Positions 1 to 7,672 of a stretch of DNA of 64,000 nucleotides are shown in pieces. Under the pieces are notes generated by a model that saw nothing but the letters and a program-made list of their open reading frames with translations, had not been told where the DNA came from and made no database searches. Origin of the DNA: Bacillota bacterium (lineage in GTDB: Bacteria > Bacillota > TC1); NCBI GenBank assembly GCA_024635925.1, contig JAGXHY010000031.1, positions 1 to 64,000 of the forward strand, in the 5' to 3' direction. Within the stretch, counting starts at the first letter, position 1. Every line of letters starts with the position of its first letter. The translations under genes were made by a program, and so were the position numbers.

Positions 1-138
1 CATGTTAGGTATTTTCAGGCTGAGTCATTTTATATTGATGGTCCTTTAAATTTACCGATTGTTTTTGATGGTGAAAAGGGTGAGAGGTTGCCTCTTTCTA
101 TTGAGGTTTCTAAGAAGCGTATTACTTTGTTTGTCTGA
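1..138 (+). CDS. YegS/BmrU-type lipid kinase, C-terminal end (partial)
   Basis: Only the last 45 codons are present; the gene enters from outside the window. The segment ending in FDGEKGERLPLSIEVSK matches the C-terminal beta-strand region of diacylglycerol/lipid kinases of the YegS/BmrU family, where a conserved DGE sits near the end of the protein. The family phosphorylates diacylglycerol or related lipids at the membrane. The stop codon TGA at 136-138 shares its last two bases with the first two bases of the tRNA-Sec gene, so the two are probably cotranscribed and separated by RNase P cleavage. Family assignment rests on a short segment and is moderate. Confidence 0.6.
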   Translation, partial: HVRYFQAESFYIDGPLNLPIVFDGEKGERLPLSIEVSKKRITLFV

Positions 139-233
139 GAGTGGTTTCGTTCTGGTGGGCGACACGGACTTCAAATCCGATGTTGGGTGGTGGACCCATC
201 CTTGGTAGGTTCGATTCCTATTCACTCTCGCCA
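137..233 (+). tRNA. selC: tRNA-Sec (anticodon TCA)
   Basis: A 97-nt tRNA with encoded CCA. An 8-bp acceptor stem pairs GAGAGTGG (137-144) with TCACTCTC (222-229), followed by discriminator G230 and CCA 231-233. The anticodon loop CTTCAAA carries TCA at 171-173, which reads UGA, and there is a long variable arm. These are the hallmarks of selenocysteine tRNA. Its presence implies that SelA, SelB and SelD are encoded elsewhere. I saw no gene in this window with a convincing in-frame UGA, so the selenoproteins must lie outside it. Confidence 0.97.
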
Positions 234-260
234 ATATATATTAAATATTTGTAGAGGTAA

Positions 261-297
261 AAGAAGATATGACGTATGTGTCATATCTTCTTTTTTT
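261..297 (+). terminator. Rho-independent terminator after tRNA-Sec
   Basis: A 13-bp perfect stem (261-273 with 280-292) with a 6-nt loop is followed by a T tract on the plus strand. It lies between the tRNA and the convergent korB gene. Confidence 0.9.
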
Positions 298-348
298 AAT
301 TAATTAATATGGCAAACCTTACTTTTGGAATTTAAATATTGTATTACT

Positions 349-1197
349 TTAACTCAAAGATTCAAGAATATCATCGAGGATAACAGACCTTTCTGCCCCA
401 TCCTCCTTTAAAGTAGAATAAAATTCCTCAAACCTCTTTCTCTCTTCCTGATAGAAAATACCAGTTGGAATAGGAACCTTAGTCTCCGAATAATTCCATG
501 CACGGATTAACTTCAAAGCCTTCTCCCGATTACCAATATCTTTTATTGACTCCTCATTCACACTATTATTATAATCCTCATATAAATTATTAAAAGTAAC
601 ACAAACTTGCAATACATCAACTACAGAAAAACCCTTGTGATTAATTGCCTCAAGAACTATACTCTTAAAATGCTCCTTCTTCAAAGGATAACCTCTAGCA
701 ATAAAACTAGCACCACTTGCCATCATAAGTTCTAAAGGATTAAAAGAAACCTCTTTAGCCCCTTCTGGCATAGTACTAGCACGATAAGAAGACTGAGAAG
801 TTGGAGTAAACTGACCAGTAGCCAAACCATAAGTACGATTGTCATGAACTAAAATAGTCAAATCAGCATTACGCTTAGCCGCAAAAATCAAATGACTCAA
901 ACCTTCAGCAAAACCATCCCCATCTCCAACAAAACAAATAACTTTTGTATCCGGATTAGCTAACTTAATGGCCTCAGCAACAGGAACAGCTCTTCCATGA
1001 ATAGTATAAAAACTATTTACGTGGATATAGTCAACAATTTTCGCATGATTACCTACACCACTTAATAAGATAAAGTTCTCAATAAGTTCTCCATTCTCTT
1101 TCATTTCCAAAAGGATCTCTTCAATAATAGAAAGGATACCAAAATTACCACACCCTGGACACCACTCTATAGGTGCATACGTTTTTAAATCTTTCAT
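349..1197 (-). CDS. korB: 2-oxoacid:ferredoxin oxidoreductase, beta (TPP-binding) subunit
   Basis: A 282-residue thiamine-diphosphate subunit. The N-terminal IEWCPGCGNFG (Cys13, Cys16) supplies ligands for the [4Fe-4S] cluster typical of KorB/VorB subunits. The TPP/Mg-binding signature is GDGDGFAEGLSHLIFAAKRN, followed by a conserved CVTFN near residue 200. With the alpha subunit it interconverts a 2-oxoacid plus CoA and oxidised ferredoxin with an acyl-CoA, CO2 and reduced ferredoxin in the cytoplasm. Its start overlaps the end of korA by 4 bp, indicating translational coupling. 2-Oxoglutarate is the likeliest substrate, but branched-chain or aromatic 2-oxoacids cannot be excluded from sequence. 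Confidence 0.88.
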   Translation of the reverse strand: MKDLKTYAPIEWCPGCGNFGILSIIEEILLEMKENGELIENFILLSGVGNHAKIVDYIHVNSFYTIHGRAVPVAEAIKLANPDTKVICFVGDGDGFAEGLSHLIFAAKRNADLTILVHDNRTYGLATGQFTPTSQSSYRASTMPEGAKEVSFNPLELMMASGASFIARGYPLKKEHFKSIVLEAINHKGFSVVDVLQVCVTFNNLYEDYNNSVNEESIKDIGNREKALKLIRAWNYSETKVPIPTGIFYQEERKRFEEFYSTLKEDGAERSVILDDILESLS

Positions 1198-2843
1198 TTT
1201 ATCACCTTCTTAACTTCCTCAACTAGATTTTCAACTGAAATTGACCTTCCGTCATATTTCAAAACTGTCTCATCCACCTTGAACCCATACTGTTTCACTA
1301 AAATAGCTAACTGACCCTCAGAATTACACTCAACATCAATTAACTGCTCAACACCCTCAAGCGCTTTTGCCAAAGCCTCTTTAGGAAAAGGTGAAATCAT
1401 AACTACCTGAATAGTTTTTATACCAAGCAGCTTAGACGCTTCCATACAAACACCCTTATTAGATCCCCAACATAATAGAGCTGTCTTACCTTCACCATAA
1501 GTTTTTACAGTTTCATAACTTTTCATATCTTCAATTAACTTTAGTTTTTTCTTAGAACGTTTATCAGCAATACCCTTAGCAATATCTGGATTTTCTGTAG
1601 TAATTCCAGCTTCATCATGAACATAACCAGTAGCTTTTACAACCTGATCCTTTAATGGAGGAAAAGCTAAGGGAGATATTCCACCCTCTGTTTTTGCATA
1701 ACGCTTATAGGTACCTTTACCATCCCAAAGAAGACCTTCTTCCACCTTAACTTTAGGAATACTCTTTTCATCATAACTATAATATCCAAGACAATGAGTT
1801 TTATCAGTTAATACAAATGCAGGAATCTGATATTCCCAAGCTTTATTTAAAGCAATACCTGACCAATAAACTCCCTCTTCAGCATCTCCAGGAGCTACTA
1901 TAAGACGTGGAAACTCTCCTTGACTTGCATATTGAACAAAATTTAAATCTGTTTGAGCTGTATATGTAGGCATTCCTGTTGATGGTCCAGAACGTTGACC
2001 CATCACTACTACAATAGGTAATTCGGCTTGAGCCGCAAGACCGATGGCTTCAACCATAAGACTAAAGCCACCACCTGATGTTGCAACAGCACTTCTTTTA
2101 CCCATATAAGAATAACCTAAGGCCATCATAATAACTGCTATTTCACTTTCTGGTAAAACTACATGAATTCCTAAGTCTTTTTCATACTTCGCCATAAACT
2201 CTAATACTGGAGAAGTTGGAGTCATAGGATAACCTACTAGGGCATTTAGTCCAGCCTTGAGTAACCCAATACTAATAGCATGAGAGCCATTAATTACAGG
2301 TAAAACTTTATTATCTTCTTGATTTTTTAAAGGTTCACCTTTTTCTGCACTCTCATAGCCTCTTTTAACTGCTTTTAATTTATTTTCTAGGTCCTTTCCA
2401 TCATGTTTCTTTAATACTTCATCTACTAAATCCCATTGCAGATCTAATGTTTTTGCTAGAGCACCTATCATAATGTATAGTTCTTTTCCTGATGTTGACT
2501 CTTCTTTAATTATCGATTTTAAAGGAAGTCCTAGACCTTCTTCATTATCTACCTTATCGGAATTATAAATAATTTTGGTCTCTTTACTAATATTATCTTT
2601 GCTACGACTTATAGCATCTTGATTCATTGCTAAAAGTAAATCAATATGATCTTTATGAGCCCCTATTTTTTCTTTAGCTGCTCTAATTTTTATAAATTCA
2701 TAGCCGCCTTTAATTATTGATGGATAATCTTCCATTATGTAGATATTATATCCCATTTTTGCAAATAATCTACCAACTAGAACACCTGCTTCATGAATCC
2801 CATATCCAGTCTTTCCACCAATTTGTACTGTGACTGTGTTCAT
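1194..2843 (-). CDS. korA: 2-oxoacid:ferredoxin oxidoreductase, fused gamma-alpha subunit
   Basis: A 549-residue protein. Residues 1-190 are the gamma domain, opening with QIGGKTGYGIHEAGVLVGR, and the remainder is the alpha pyrimidine-binding domain with GLLKAGLNALVGYPMTPTSP and TSGGGFSLMVEAIGLAAQAE. A fused gamma-alpha chain of about 550 residues is the usual partner of a 280-residue beta subunit in two-subunit 2-oxoacid:ferredoxin oxidoreductases. No separate ferredoxin-like delta subunit gene is present. It lies downstream of carbonic anhydrase and PEP carboxylase, which suggests a role in linking C4 acids to 2-oxoglutarate and glutamate. The exact substrate is inferred. Confidence 0.88.
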   Translation of the reverse strand: MNTVTVQIGGKTGYGIHEAGVLVGRLFAKMGYNIYIMEDYPSIIKGGYEFIKIRAAKEKIGAHKDHIDLLLAMNQDAISRSKDNISKETKIIYNSDKVDNEEGLGLPLKSIIKEESTSGKELYIMIGALAKTLDLQWDLVDEVLKKHDGKDLENKLKAVKRGYESAEKGEPLKNQEDNKVLPVINGSHAISIGLLKAGLNALVGYPMTPTSPVLEFMAKYEKDLGIHVVLPESEIAVIMMALGYSYMGKRSAVATSGGGFSLMVEAIGLAAQAELPIVVVMGQRSGPSTGMPTYTAQTDLNFVQYASQGEFPRLIVAPGDAEEGVYWSGIALNKAWEYQIPAFVLTDKTHCLGYYSYDEKSIPKVKVEEGLLWDGKGTYKRYAKTEGGISPLAFPPLKDQVVKATGYVHDEAGITTENPDIAKGIADKRSKKKLKLIEDMKSYETVKTYGEGKTALLCWGSNKGVCMEASKLLGIKTIQVVMISPFPKEALAKALEGVEQLIDVECNSEGQLAILVKQYGFKVDETVLKYDGRSISVENLVEEVKKVIK

Positions 2844-2919
2844 TTAATCAAACCTCCAATCATAAACTTATTTTCTTCTACTTTATTAATCACATTATAC
2901 ATCCAATTATGTTCTTTTA

Positions 2920-3534
2920 CTAATTAAATAACATGAAAGTCTTAGTTTTCTTATCAAAAATATATACTTCACCAGTTTCAATAATATAGTACCATCCCTC
3001 AATACTAAGTCTATTATCTGCCACACGATCTGCAATAAAAGGATAAGTCAGTAAATTATTCATTTGCTCAACCACATTAGCCTGTTCTAACATCCACTCC
3101 CAAGCCTCTTTTTTATTACTTTTCATAATCTTATTCTTAACATTATCTAATAATTCCAACCACTTACTAGTATGTGGTAGCTCATTAATTAAATTCATAG
3201 AATATAGACTAGCAGCACAACCACCACAATTAGAATGTCCACAAACTATAATATTTTCAACCCCAAGCACCTGTACAGCATACTCTACAGCAGAAGTAGT
3301 AGACACATAATCAGTAGTCTCTCTATTAGGAGGAATAATATTAGCAACATTACGAATAATAAATAATTCCCCTGGTAATGATCCTGTAATCATATTCGGA
3401 TCAATCCTAGAATCCGAACAAGTTATAAACAAAGTATGAGGCTTTTGCGTATCTTTTAATTTATTGAATAACTCAGAATGAGCCAAAAAGTCCTTTTTTT
3501 TGAAATTAATAATTCCATCTAATAATTTATCCAT
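2920..3534 (-). CDS. Beta-class carbonic anhydrase
   Basis: A 204-residue protein with the complete beta-carbonic anhydrase zinc site: Cys39-Ser-Asp41-Ser-Arg43 (TCSDSRIDPN) and His100-x-x-Cys103 (CGHSNCGGC). It catalyses reversible hydration of CO2 to bicarbonate. The gene begins only 3 bp after the PEP carboxylase stop codon, so the two are almost certainly cotranscribed. The placement makes sense because the neighbour uses bicarbonate as substrate. Length is usual for the family and all key residues are intact. Confidence 0.95.
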   Translation of the reverse strand: MDKLLDGIINFKKKDFLAHSELFNKLKDTQKPHTLFITCSDSRIDPNMITGSLPGELFIIRNVANIIPPNRETTDYVSTTSAVEYAVQVLGVENIIVCGHSNCGGCAASLYSMNLINELPHTSKWLELLDNVKNKIMKSNKKEAWEWMLEQANVVEQMNNLLTYPFIADRVADNRLSIEGWYYIIETGEVYIFDKKTKTFMLFN

Positions 3535-3537
3535 ACT

Positions 3538-5154
3538 CTAACCTAAACTTCCTCTCAATTTACCCATTTTAACTATCCATTCCCTTAATATCTTCTGTTC
3601 TTCATCAATATTATCAAATAGATCTTTTTGTTTACCAATTAAATGAAGAATTATTGGTCTAGCAGACATAAGAAGAGTATGATACAACCGCTCCTCTAAA
3701 ACATCCTCATCTTCAAACTCAATCCCTAAAATTTCACAAGCACTATGAAAGTCATCTTCATAAGACAAACGAGCAGACTCTTCAACAATTCCCTTAGCCA
3801 CCTTAGTATTAACAAACTTAGAAGCAAACTCCAAATCAGGCTTAAGCATTGGATAAAACTCTAACATCTTATCAATACCAACTTGACCATACTTCTTTAA
3901 TATCTCATTCAAGCCTTTACCTACTCCAATAAACTCAGGTGGCATACCTAAAGTATATAAGGAAGCAGTAAAAGAAATTGCTCTGGGAATAGCACTTTTA
4001 ATATCTGTATTAATTGCTAAAATCTCATCTTTTAAAACCTTATCATTAACTAGACTGGCAACTTCACTAATATCAATACTTTCTCTAGAATATTGTAAAT
4101 CAGTTTTAACCCCAGCTAGTCTATCTCTATTTTTAGGAATATATTTTGATATAAATTCTACTGTACCAATAAGTTGTACAAATAGTTTTAAATAATGCTT
4201 AGTAAATACACCTATATAATTTTGCATATCTTCAACTTCTTTGTCTGAAAAAATCCTGACCTTATTTTTATCAATATTCTCTTGCAGACTTTTCACTACT
4301 TTTTTAGTTTCATTTTCACCATGATCATACCTTAAACCTGACTGGATAGTAAAAGTTTTAATACCCGCATAGTTTTTATAAATATTATTAAGATTCTTCT
4401 TAGCGAAATGACCTCTAAAGGGTAAAGAACCACAACCAAGTATTGGTGCAATCTCAACCTTATTATCATTCCCCCAAATATTCATTTTACTTAAAGCAAT
4501 TCTAATAGCTAATACAGATGGTACCATACCATATGACATAGCTGAATCAGATCTAGCAAGCATAACTCTATAATTATCGTTTACTATTCCTTTATCACTT
4601 TGTTTTTGATGATATTCACTAATTATTTTATCTGCATTTATTAAAGCAGGAACAGTTTCTATTAATGGTATTATTTTTATACTATCTAGAGGAAACTGGA
4701 TATCATAATTCTTATTACCTAGTTCAATTACAGAATTAATTCTTTCTTGAAGTAATATTAATTCAGCTCCACTTTCTATCATGGGAACTACAGTTTCTGT
4801 TATTGCTTGGATTGAAGATTTTTTATAAGCTAGAATATTTGTTTCAACTAATGACATTATGCTCATCAATTGTCTAAAGACTGGTTCTTTAATTGCATTA
4901 GGAATTCTAGGTGTTATTTTAATATCCTTACCTGGTATGATTCCTTTACTAATTAAGCCAAGAGCAATTTGAGAGGTTTGATGATAGGGTGTTAACTTAC
5001 CTTCAAAATCAATCATTATTTCTTCAATTCCCAGTCCACCATTTTCTTGTTTTTCTAAAATATGAAATGCTTCCTCTGGTTCATTTTGAATAGAAATATA
5101 CTTTTGTGAATTATCTGGATGTTGAGTTGCCATACTAGTTGGATATCTTCTCAT
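3538..5154 (-). CDS. ppcA: Phosphoenolpyruvate carboxylase, archaeal type
   Basis: A 538-residue protein of the short archaeal-type PEP carboxylase family, distinct from the roughly 900-residue bacterial enzyme. The opening MRRYPTSMATQHPDNSQKY is diagnostic, and later segments (ILGCGSLPFRGHF, TFTIQSGLRYDH) also fit. It converts PEP plus bicarbonate to oxaloacetate and phosphate. This type occurs in archaea and in a few bacteria such as Clostridium perfringens and Leuconostoc. It is the first gene of ppcA-can-korA-korB, preceded by an AGAAGGAG ribosome binding site. In a strict anaerobe it would supply C4 acids and amino-acid precursors. Confidence 0.94.
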   Translation of the reverse strand: MRRYPTSMATQHPDNSQKYISIQNEPEEAFHILEKQENGGLGIEEIMIDFEGKLTPYHQTSQIALGLISKGIIPGKDIKITPRIPNAIKEPVFRQLMSIMSLVETNILAYKKSSIQAITETVVPMIESGAELILLQERINSVIELGNKNYDIQFPLDSIKIIPLIETVPALINADKIISEYHQKQSDKGIVNDNYRVMLARSDSAMSYGMVPSVLAIRIALSKMNIWGNDNKVEIAPILGCGSLPFRGHFAKKNLNNIYKNYAGIKTFTIQSGLRYDHGENETKKVVKSLQENIDKNKVRIFSDKEVEDMQNYIGVFTKHYLKLFVQLIGTVEFISKYIPKNRDRLAGVKTDLQYSRESIDISEVASLVNDKVLKDEILAINTDIKSAIPRAISFTASLYTLGMPPEFIGVGKGLNEILKKYGQVGIDKMLEFYPMLKPDLEFASKFVNTKVAKGIVEESARLSYEDDFHSACEILGIEFEDEDVLEERLYHTLLMSARPIILHLIGKQKDLFDNIDEEQKILREWIVKMGKLRGSLG

Positions 5155-5180
5155 TATTTTTCTCCTTCTATAAATATATT

Positions 5181-5217
5181 AAAAAGCCAGTAACAACCTT
5201 TTGATTGTTACTGGTTT
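5181..5217 (-). terminator. Rho-independent terminator, twin copy 1
   Basis: The stem CCAGTAACAA pairs with TTGTTACTGG and is followed on the minus strand by a run of T. It ends the transcript of the DUF2294 gene upstream of ppcA. The stem is nearly identical to the hairpin at 6103-6140. Confidence 0.85.
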
Positions 5218-5257
5218 ACTTATAACTTGCTAAAGCATTTTATTCATCTTCCAATTT

Positions 5258-5617
5258 TTATTCAAATAATTTTTCAAGATCATGATCTGTCACTATGACT
5301 ACAATCTTTTCTCCTGTTTTTGTACTAACATCTGAATAAGTACTAATAATATTAATATCCAAAATAGACTTAATAGTAAGTTCTAATAGTTCTCTGGAGT
5401 TTTCAAATAAAGAAGTTCTAACTTTTTTTACAAGCTCTACTCCATCTTTATTTTTTGCTAAATTCTTTTCTGAGATACTTAAAAATCCATTTTGTCTAAT
5501 AATTATCATATCTTGTAAAATAATTGTACGAATTTTTTCTGGACCTCTACCCATGTAATCTAATTCAAATTTGCTTATTGCTTCACTTAATTGTGCTTCA
5601 ATTTGCCCTTTTGTCAT
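5258..5617 (-). CDS. DUF2294 / MpsC-domain protein
   Basis: A 119-residue protein matching the DUF2294 family, also called the Na+-translocating membrane-potential-generating system MpsC domain. Recognisable segments are TKGQIEAQLSEAISKFE at the N-terminus, GRGPEKIRT near residue 23 and DVSTKTGEKIVVIVTD near the C-terminus. The fold is soluble with no membrane segment. MpsC homologues are linked to bicarbonate or ion transport in staphylococci, but the biochemical role of the stand-alone protein is unknown. It is a single gene closed by the terminator at 5181-5217. The family call is firm and function is not assigned. Confidence 0.8.
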   Translation of the reverse strand: MTKGQIEAQLSEAISKFELDYMGRGPEKIRTIILQDMIIIRQNGFLSISEKNLAKNKDGVELVKKVRTSLFENSRELLELTIKSILDINIISTYSDVSTKTGEKIVVIVTDHDLEKLFE

Positions 5618-5755
5618 TCAATTCACCCTTAGCATCATTAATAATATATTGTATTTATACAACATATTAATTATAGCAATTAATTATGTCTTATTCAATA
5701 TTATAGGCTTTATTTCTTTATCTAAAAAGGACATTCAAAACTATTTTGTATATGT

Positions 5756-6025
5756 TTATTTTTCAATTTTTTCAATATTGCTTATTAAGCTTACACCAAT
5801 ACTAAATTGATTCTCATCTTCTAATACCAAGTACAACATATCATCTTGATCTACTTCAGAAGCTGATTCAAACAAATAAAATCTACCTTCGACTCTTTCA
5901 CCTTCACTTTTGGTAATTCTTATCTGATCACCAAATTCTATAATTAATTCTGTTGTAGTATCCTCGATTTCTATAGATACTTTAATGCATGGTTCAATAT
6001 CTGTAATCCTCACTTTAAACACCAC
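5756..6025 (-). CDS. Conserved-looking hypothetical protein, 89 aa
   Basis: I do not recognise this protein. It is 89 residues, acidic and predicted to be mostly beta strand (alternating VRITDIEP, KVSIEIED, ELIIEFGDQIRI), ending in a short amphipathic segment. There is no signal peptide or membrane helix and no cysteine pair that could bind metal. A GGTGGT-like ribosome binding site precedes the ATG. It sits alone between the ssb terminator and the DUF2294 gene. Codon use resembles its neighbours. Confidence 0.6.
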   Translation of the reverse strand: MVFKVRITDIEPCIKVSIEIEDTTTELIIEFGDQIRITKSEGERVEGRFYLFESASEVDQDDMLYLVLEDENQFSIGVSLISNIEKIEK

Positions 6026-6102
6026 CTTTAATGCTTTTTTATATTATATCATAATTTGTCCTTTAATATATAATCAGATAATTCTACTGTAAATCATGTA
6101 TT

Positions 6103-6140
6103 AAAAAGCCAGTAACAATCTTGTTATTGTTACTGGCTTA
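6103..6140 (-). terminator. Rho-independent terminator, twin copy 2 (after ssb)
   Basis: A 13-bp stem reading AAGCCAGTAACAA on the minus strand has an 8-nt loop and a T-rich tail. It ends the DUF951-ssb transcript. The stem repeats that of 5181-5217 almost exactly while the loop differs. Confidence 0.85.
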
Positions 6141-6169
6141 TATAAATCTTGTTAACTCTTTTTATTTAT

Positions 6170-6580
6170 CTAAAAAGGAACGTCATCATCCTCTAGACCT
6201 TTGCTTGGAAAGAATACATCCTCTACATTTCCACCATCGCCACTAGGACTTTCAGCAGATTTATCTCTATCTAGGAAAACAACTCTACTAGCTTGTACAT
6301 CAGTAGTATAAACCTTTTGTCCATCTTTTTCATAACTACCAGTTCTAATACTACCATCAACTAGAACAAGTCTACCTTTTTTTAGGATATTGCCTACATT
6401 TTCAGCTTGCTTATCCCATGTAGTAATTCTAATAAAATCCGCAGTACTCTCACCTGTTTCTTTATCTTTAAAACCTCTGTCTACTGCCAATGTAAAATTA
6501 GCAACTGCCTTACCTGAAGGAGTATACCTAAGTTCTGGATCTCTTACTAATCTACCTACTAAAGTTACCTTATTATACAT
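6170..6580 (-). CDS. ssb: Single-stranded DNA-binding protein
   Basis: A 136-residue SSB. Residues 1-105 form the OB fold (MYNKVTLVGRLVRDPELRYT, NFTLAVDRGFKD, FIRITTWDKQAENV). A short flexible linker is followed by the acidic tip DDDVPF that docks partner proteins of replication and repair. It is slightly shorter than the usual 150-180 residues because of a short linker. In most Firmicutes ssb lies between rpsF and rpsR; here neither is adjacent and the upstream neighbour is a DUF951 gene, so this may be a relocated or secondary ssb. Transcription ends at the hairpin at 6103-6140. Confidence 0.95.
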   Translation of the reverse strand: MYNKVTLVGRLVRDPELRYTPSGKAVANFTLAVDRGFKDKETGESTADFIRITTWDKQAENVGNILKKGRLVLVDGSIRTGSYEKDGQKVYTTDVQASRVVFLDRDKSAESPSGDGGNVEDVFFPSKGLEDDDVPF

Positions 6581-6590
6581 TTTTTTCCTC

Positions 6591-6773
6591 CTAATCTTCT
6601 TCTGAAACTATTTTTTTTACACGTTTAGTGAAATTCTCTCTAGAAATCATCACACTTCTCTTACAAGTAGTACATTCCATTCTAAAATCTGCACCCACTC
6701 TTAAAATTTTCCAAGTATAGCCACCACAAGGATGAGGCTTTTTCATACTTACAACCATACCTTCTTGGAACAT
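6591..6773 (-). CDS. DUF951 small zinc-ribbon-like protein
   Basis: About 60 residues with the DUF951 signature MKKPHPCGGYTWKILRVGAD followed by a CTTC pair. Cys in PCGG and Cys-x-x-Cys could form a zinc site. DUF951 proteins are widespread in Firmicutes and commonly lie beside replication or ychF/parB genes; function is unknown. The ATG at 6773 is preferred because AGAGGTG lies six bases upstream. A reading frame opening at 6794 would place that Shine-Dalgarno inside the coding region. It ends 10 bp before ssb and is probably cotranscribed. Confidence 0.82.
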   Translation of the reverse strand: MFQEGMVVSMKKPHPCGGYTWKILRVGADFRMECTTCKRSVMISRENFTKRVKKIVSEED

Positions 6774-6813
6774 CATACTCACCTCTTTATACATTTTACC
6801 TTTAATTAAACCA

Positions 6814-7488
6814 TTAGTCCATACCTGTTTTTCTAGCTAGACATATTCTACAAACTCTAAACCCTTTTGACCTCCCTTCACCCACTGTAGTCTTACTCTT
6901 ATAGCCATTCTTCAAATAACTACAATCACTATATAAATGATAAACACGATCATACTCATACTCATCAATATTGTCATCAACTACATAAACCTCTTGATTA
7001 TTTGATGCTCTTTCTTCGAAGTGACTAAAGGCATCCTCTAATAACTCTTTTGCATATTGACTACCTCTAATAAATATTGCTCCCCTATATATTGGATAAT
7101 TCACCTCAACCTTTCCAACTTTACCAACCACTGATCTATAAAGGATTTGATTACTTAAAGAAAAAGAACCATTATTTTCAGAATACGCAGGCTTCAAGAG
7201 TCCTTTATAAAGAATGTTAGTTTTCCCCAACTTTTTATTTACAGCTTTTGTACCATTAAAATCACTTAATATATCACCATAAAGTTTTTTATCATCATAC
7301 CAACTATAACCACTTATCCTCAGAGTATGACTAAGACTATTAATTACAGAAAACCTATTAAATACCTGAAACACAATTAAAAAGCTACCTAATATAATTA
7401 TTAAAATTAATGGAAATATTATTGCACCTTCAATAGTAGCACTACCTCTTTCATCTTCAATAACCATTTGGAACTTCACCAGATCCAT
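6814..7488 (-). CDS. TadE-like pilus assembly protein with C-terminal Cys motif
   Basis: A 224-residue protein. The N-terminal DERGSATIEGAIIFPLIL is a class III (TadE/Flp) prepilin-like leader: cleavage after the glycine, glutamate at +5, then a hydrophobic helix to about residue 40. The middle is extracytoplasmic. The last 45 residues have a pattern YHLYSDCSYLK followed by FRVCRICL, the C-terminal Cys motif (YH-x4-C-x2-L ... C-x2-C) appended to various secreted Firmicute proteins and probably metal-binding. It is the last gene of the Tad operon and overlaps the small pilin-like gene by about 30 bp. Role as pseudopilin is inferred from the leader and context. Confidence 0.75.
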   Translation of the reverse strand: MDLVKFQMVIEDERGSATIEGAIIFPLILIIILGSFLIVFQVFNRFSVINSLSHTLRISGYSWYDDKKLYGDILSDFNGTKAVNKKLGKTNILYKGLLKPAYSENNGSFSLSNQILYRSVVGKVGKVEVNYPIYRGAIFIRGSQYAKELLEDAFSHFEERASNNQEVYVVDDNIDEYEYDRVYHLYSDCSYLKNGYKSKTTVGEGRSKGFRVCRICLARKTGMD

Positions 7489-7663
7489 TCATAATTTGAC
7501 TGTCAATCCCTCCAATCAAATGATTATACCAACCAGTAATAACATTCCTAAAAGCAAATCCTAAAGCAACAAGTATTACTAATATTATAACCACCTCAAT
7601 AGTCTCTATGCCCCTATCTCTTTTCAAAAAATTACTAAATTTAATAATTAAAGTTCTAATCAT
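7457..7663 (-). CDS. Flp/TadE-like small pilin
   Basis: A 68-residue protein with a positively charged start, then RGIETIEVVIILVILVALGF. This is a type IVb prepilin leader with glutamate at +5 and a 20-residue hydrophobic helix, followed by only about 25 residues. Size and architecture fit a Flp-type major pilin or a minimal TadE-like pseudopilin. The ATG has a strong AGGAGG ribosome binding site in the gap from tadC. It has no paralogue in the window, so it is the best candidate for the fibre subunit. No prepilin peptidase gene is present in the cluster. Confidence 0.7.
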   Translation of the reverse strand: MIRTLIIKFSNFLKRDRGIETIEVVIILVILVALGFAFRNVITGWYNHLIGGIDSQIMNGSGEVPNGY

Positions 7664-7672
7664 CTAAACCTC

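Noticed and set aside
5571-5810. Plus-strand 79-codon hydrophobic frame
   Set aside because: It overlaps the ends of two opposite genes, lacks a Shine-Dalgarno and is a product of AT-rich intergenic sequence.
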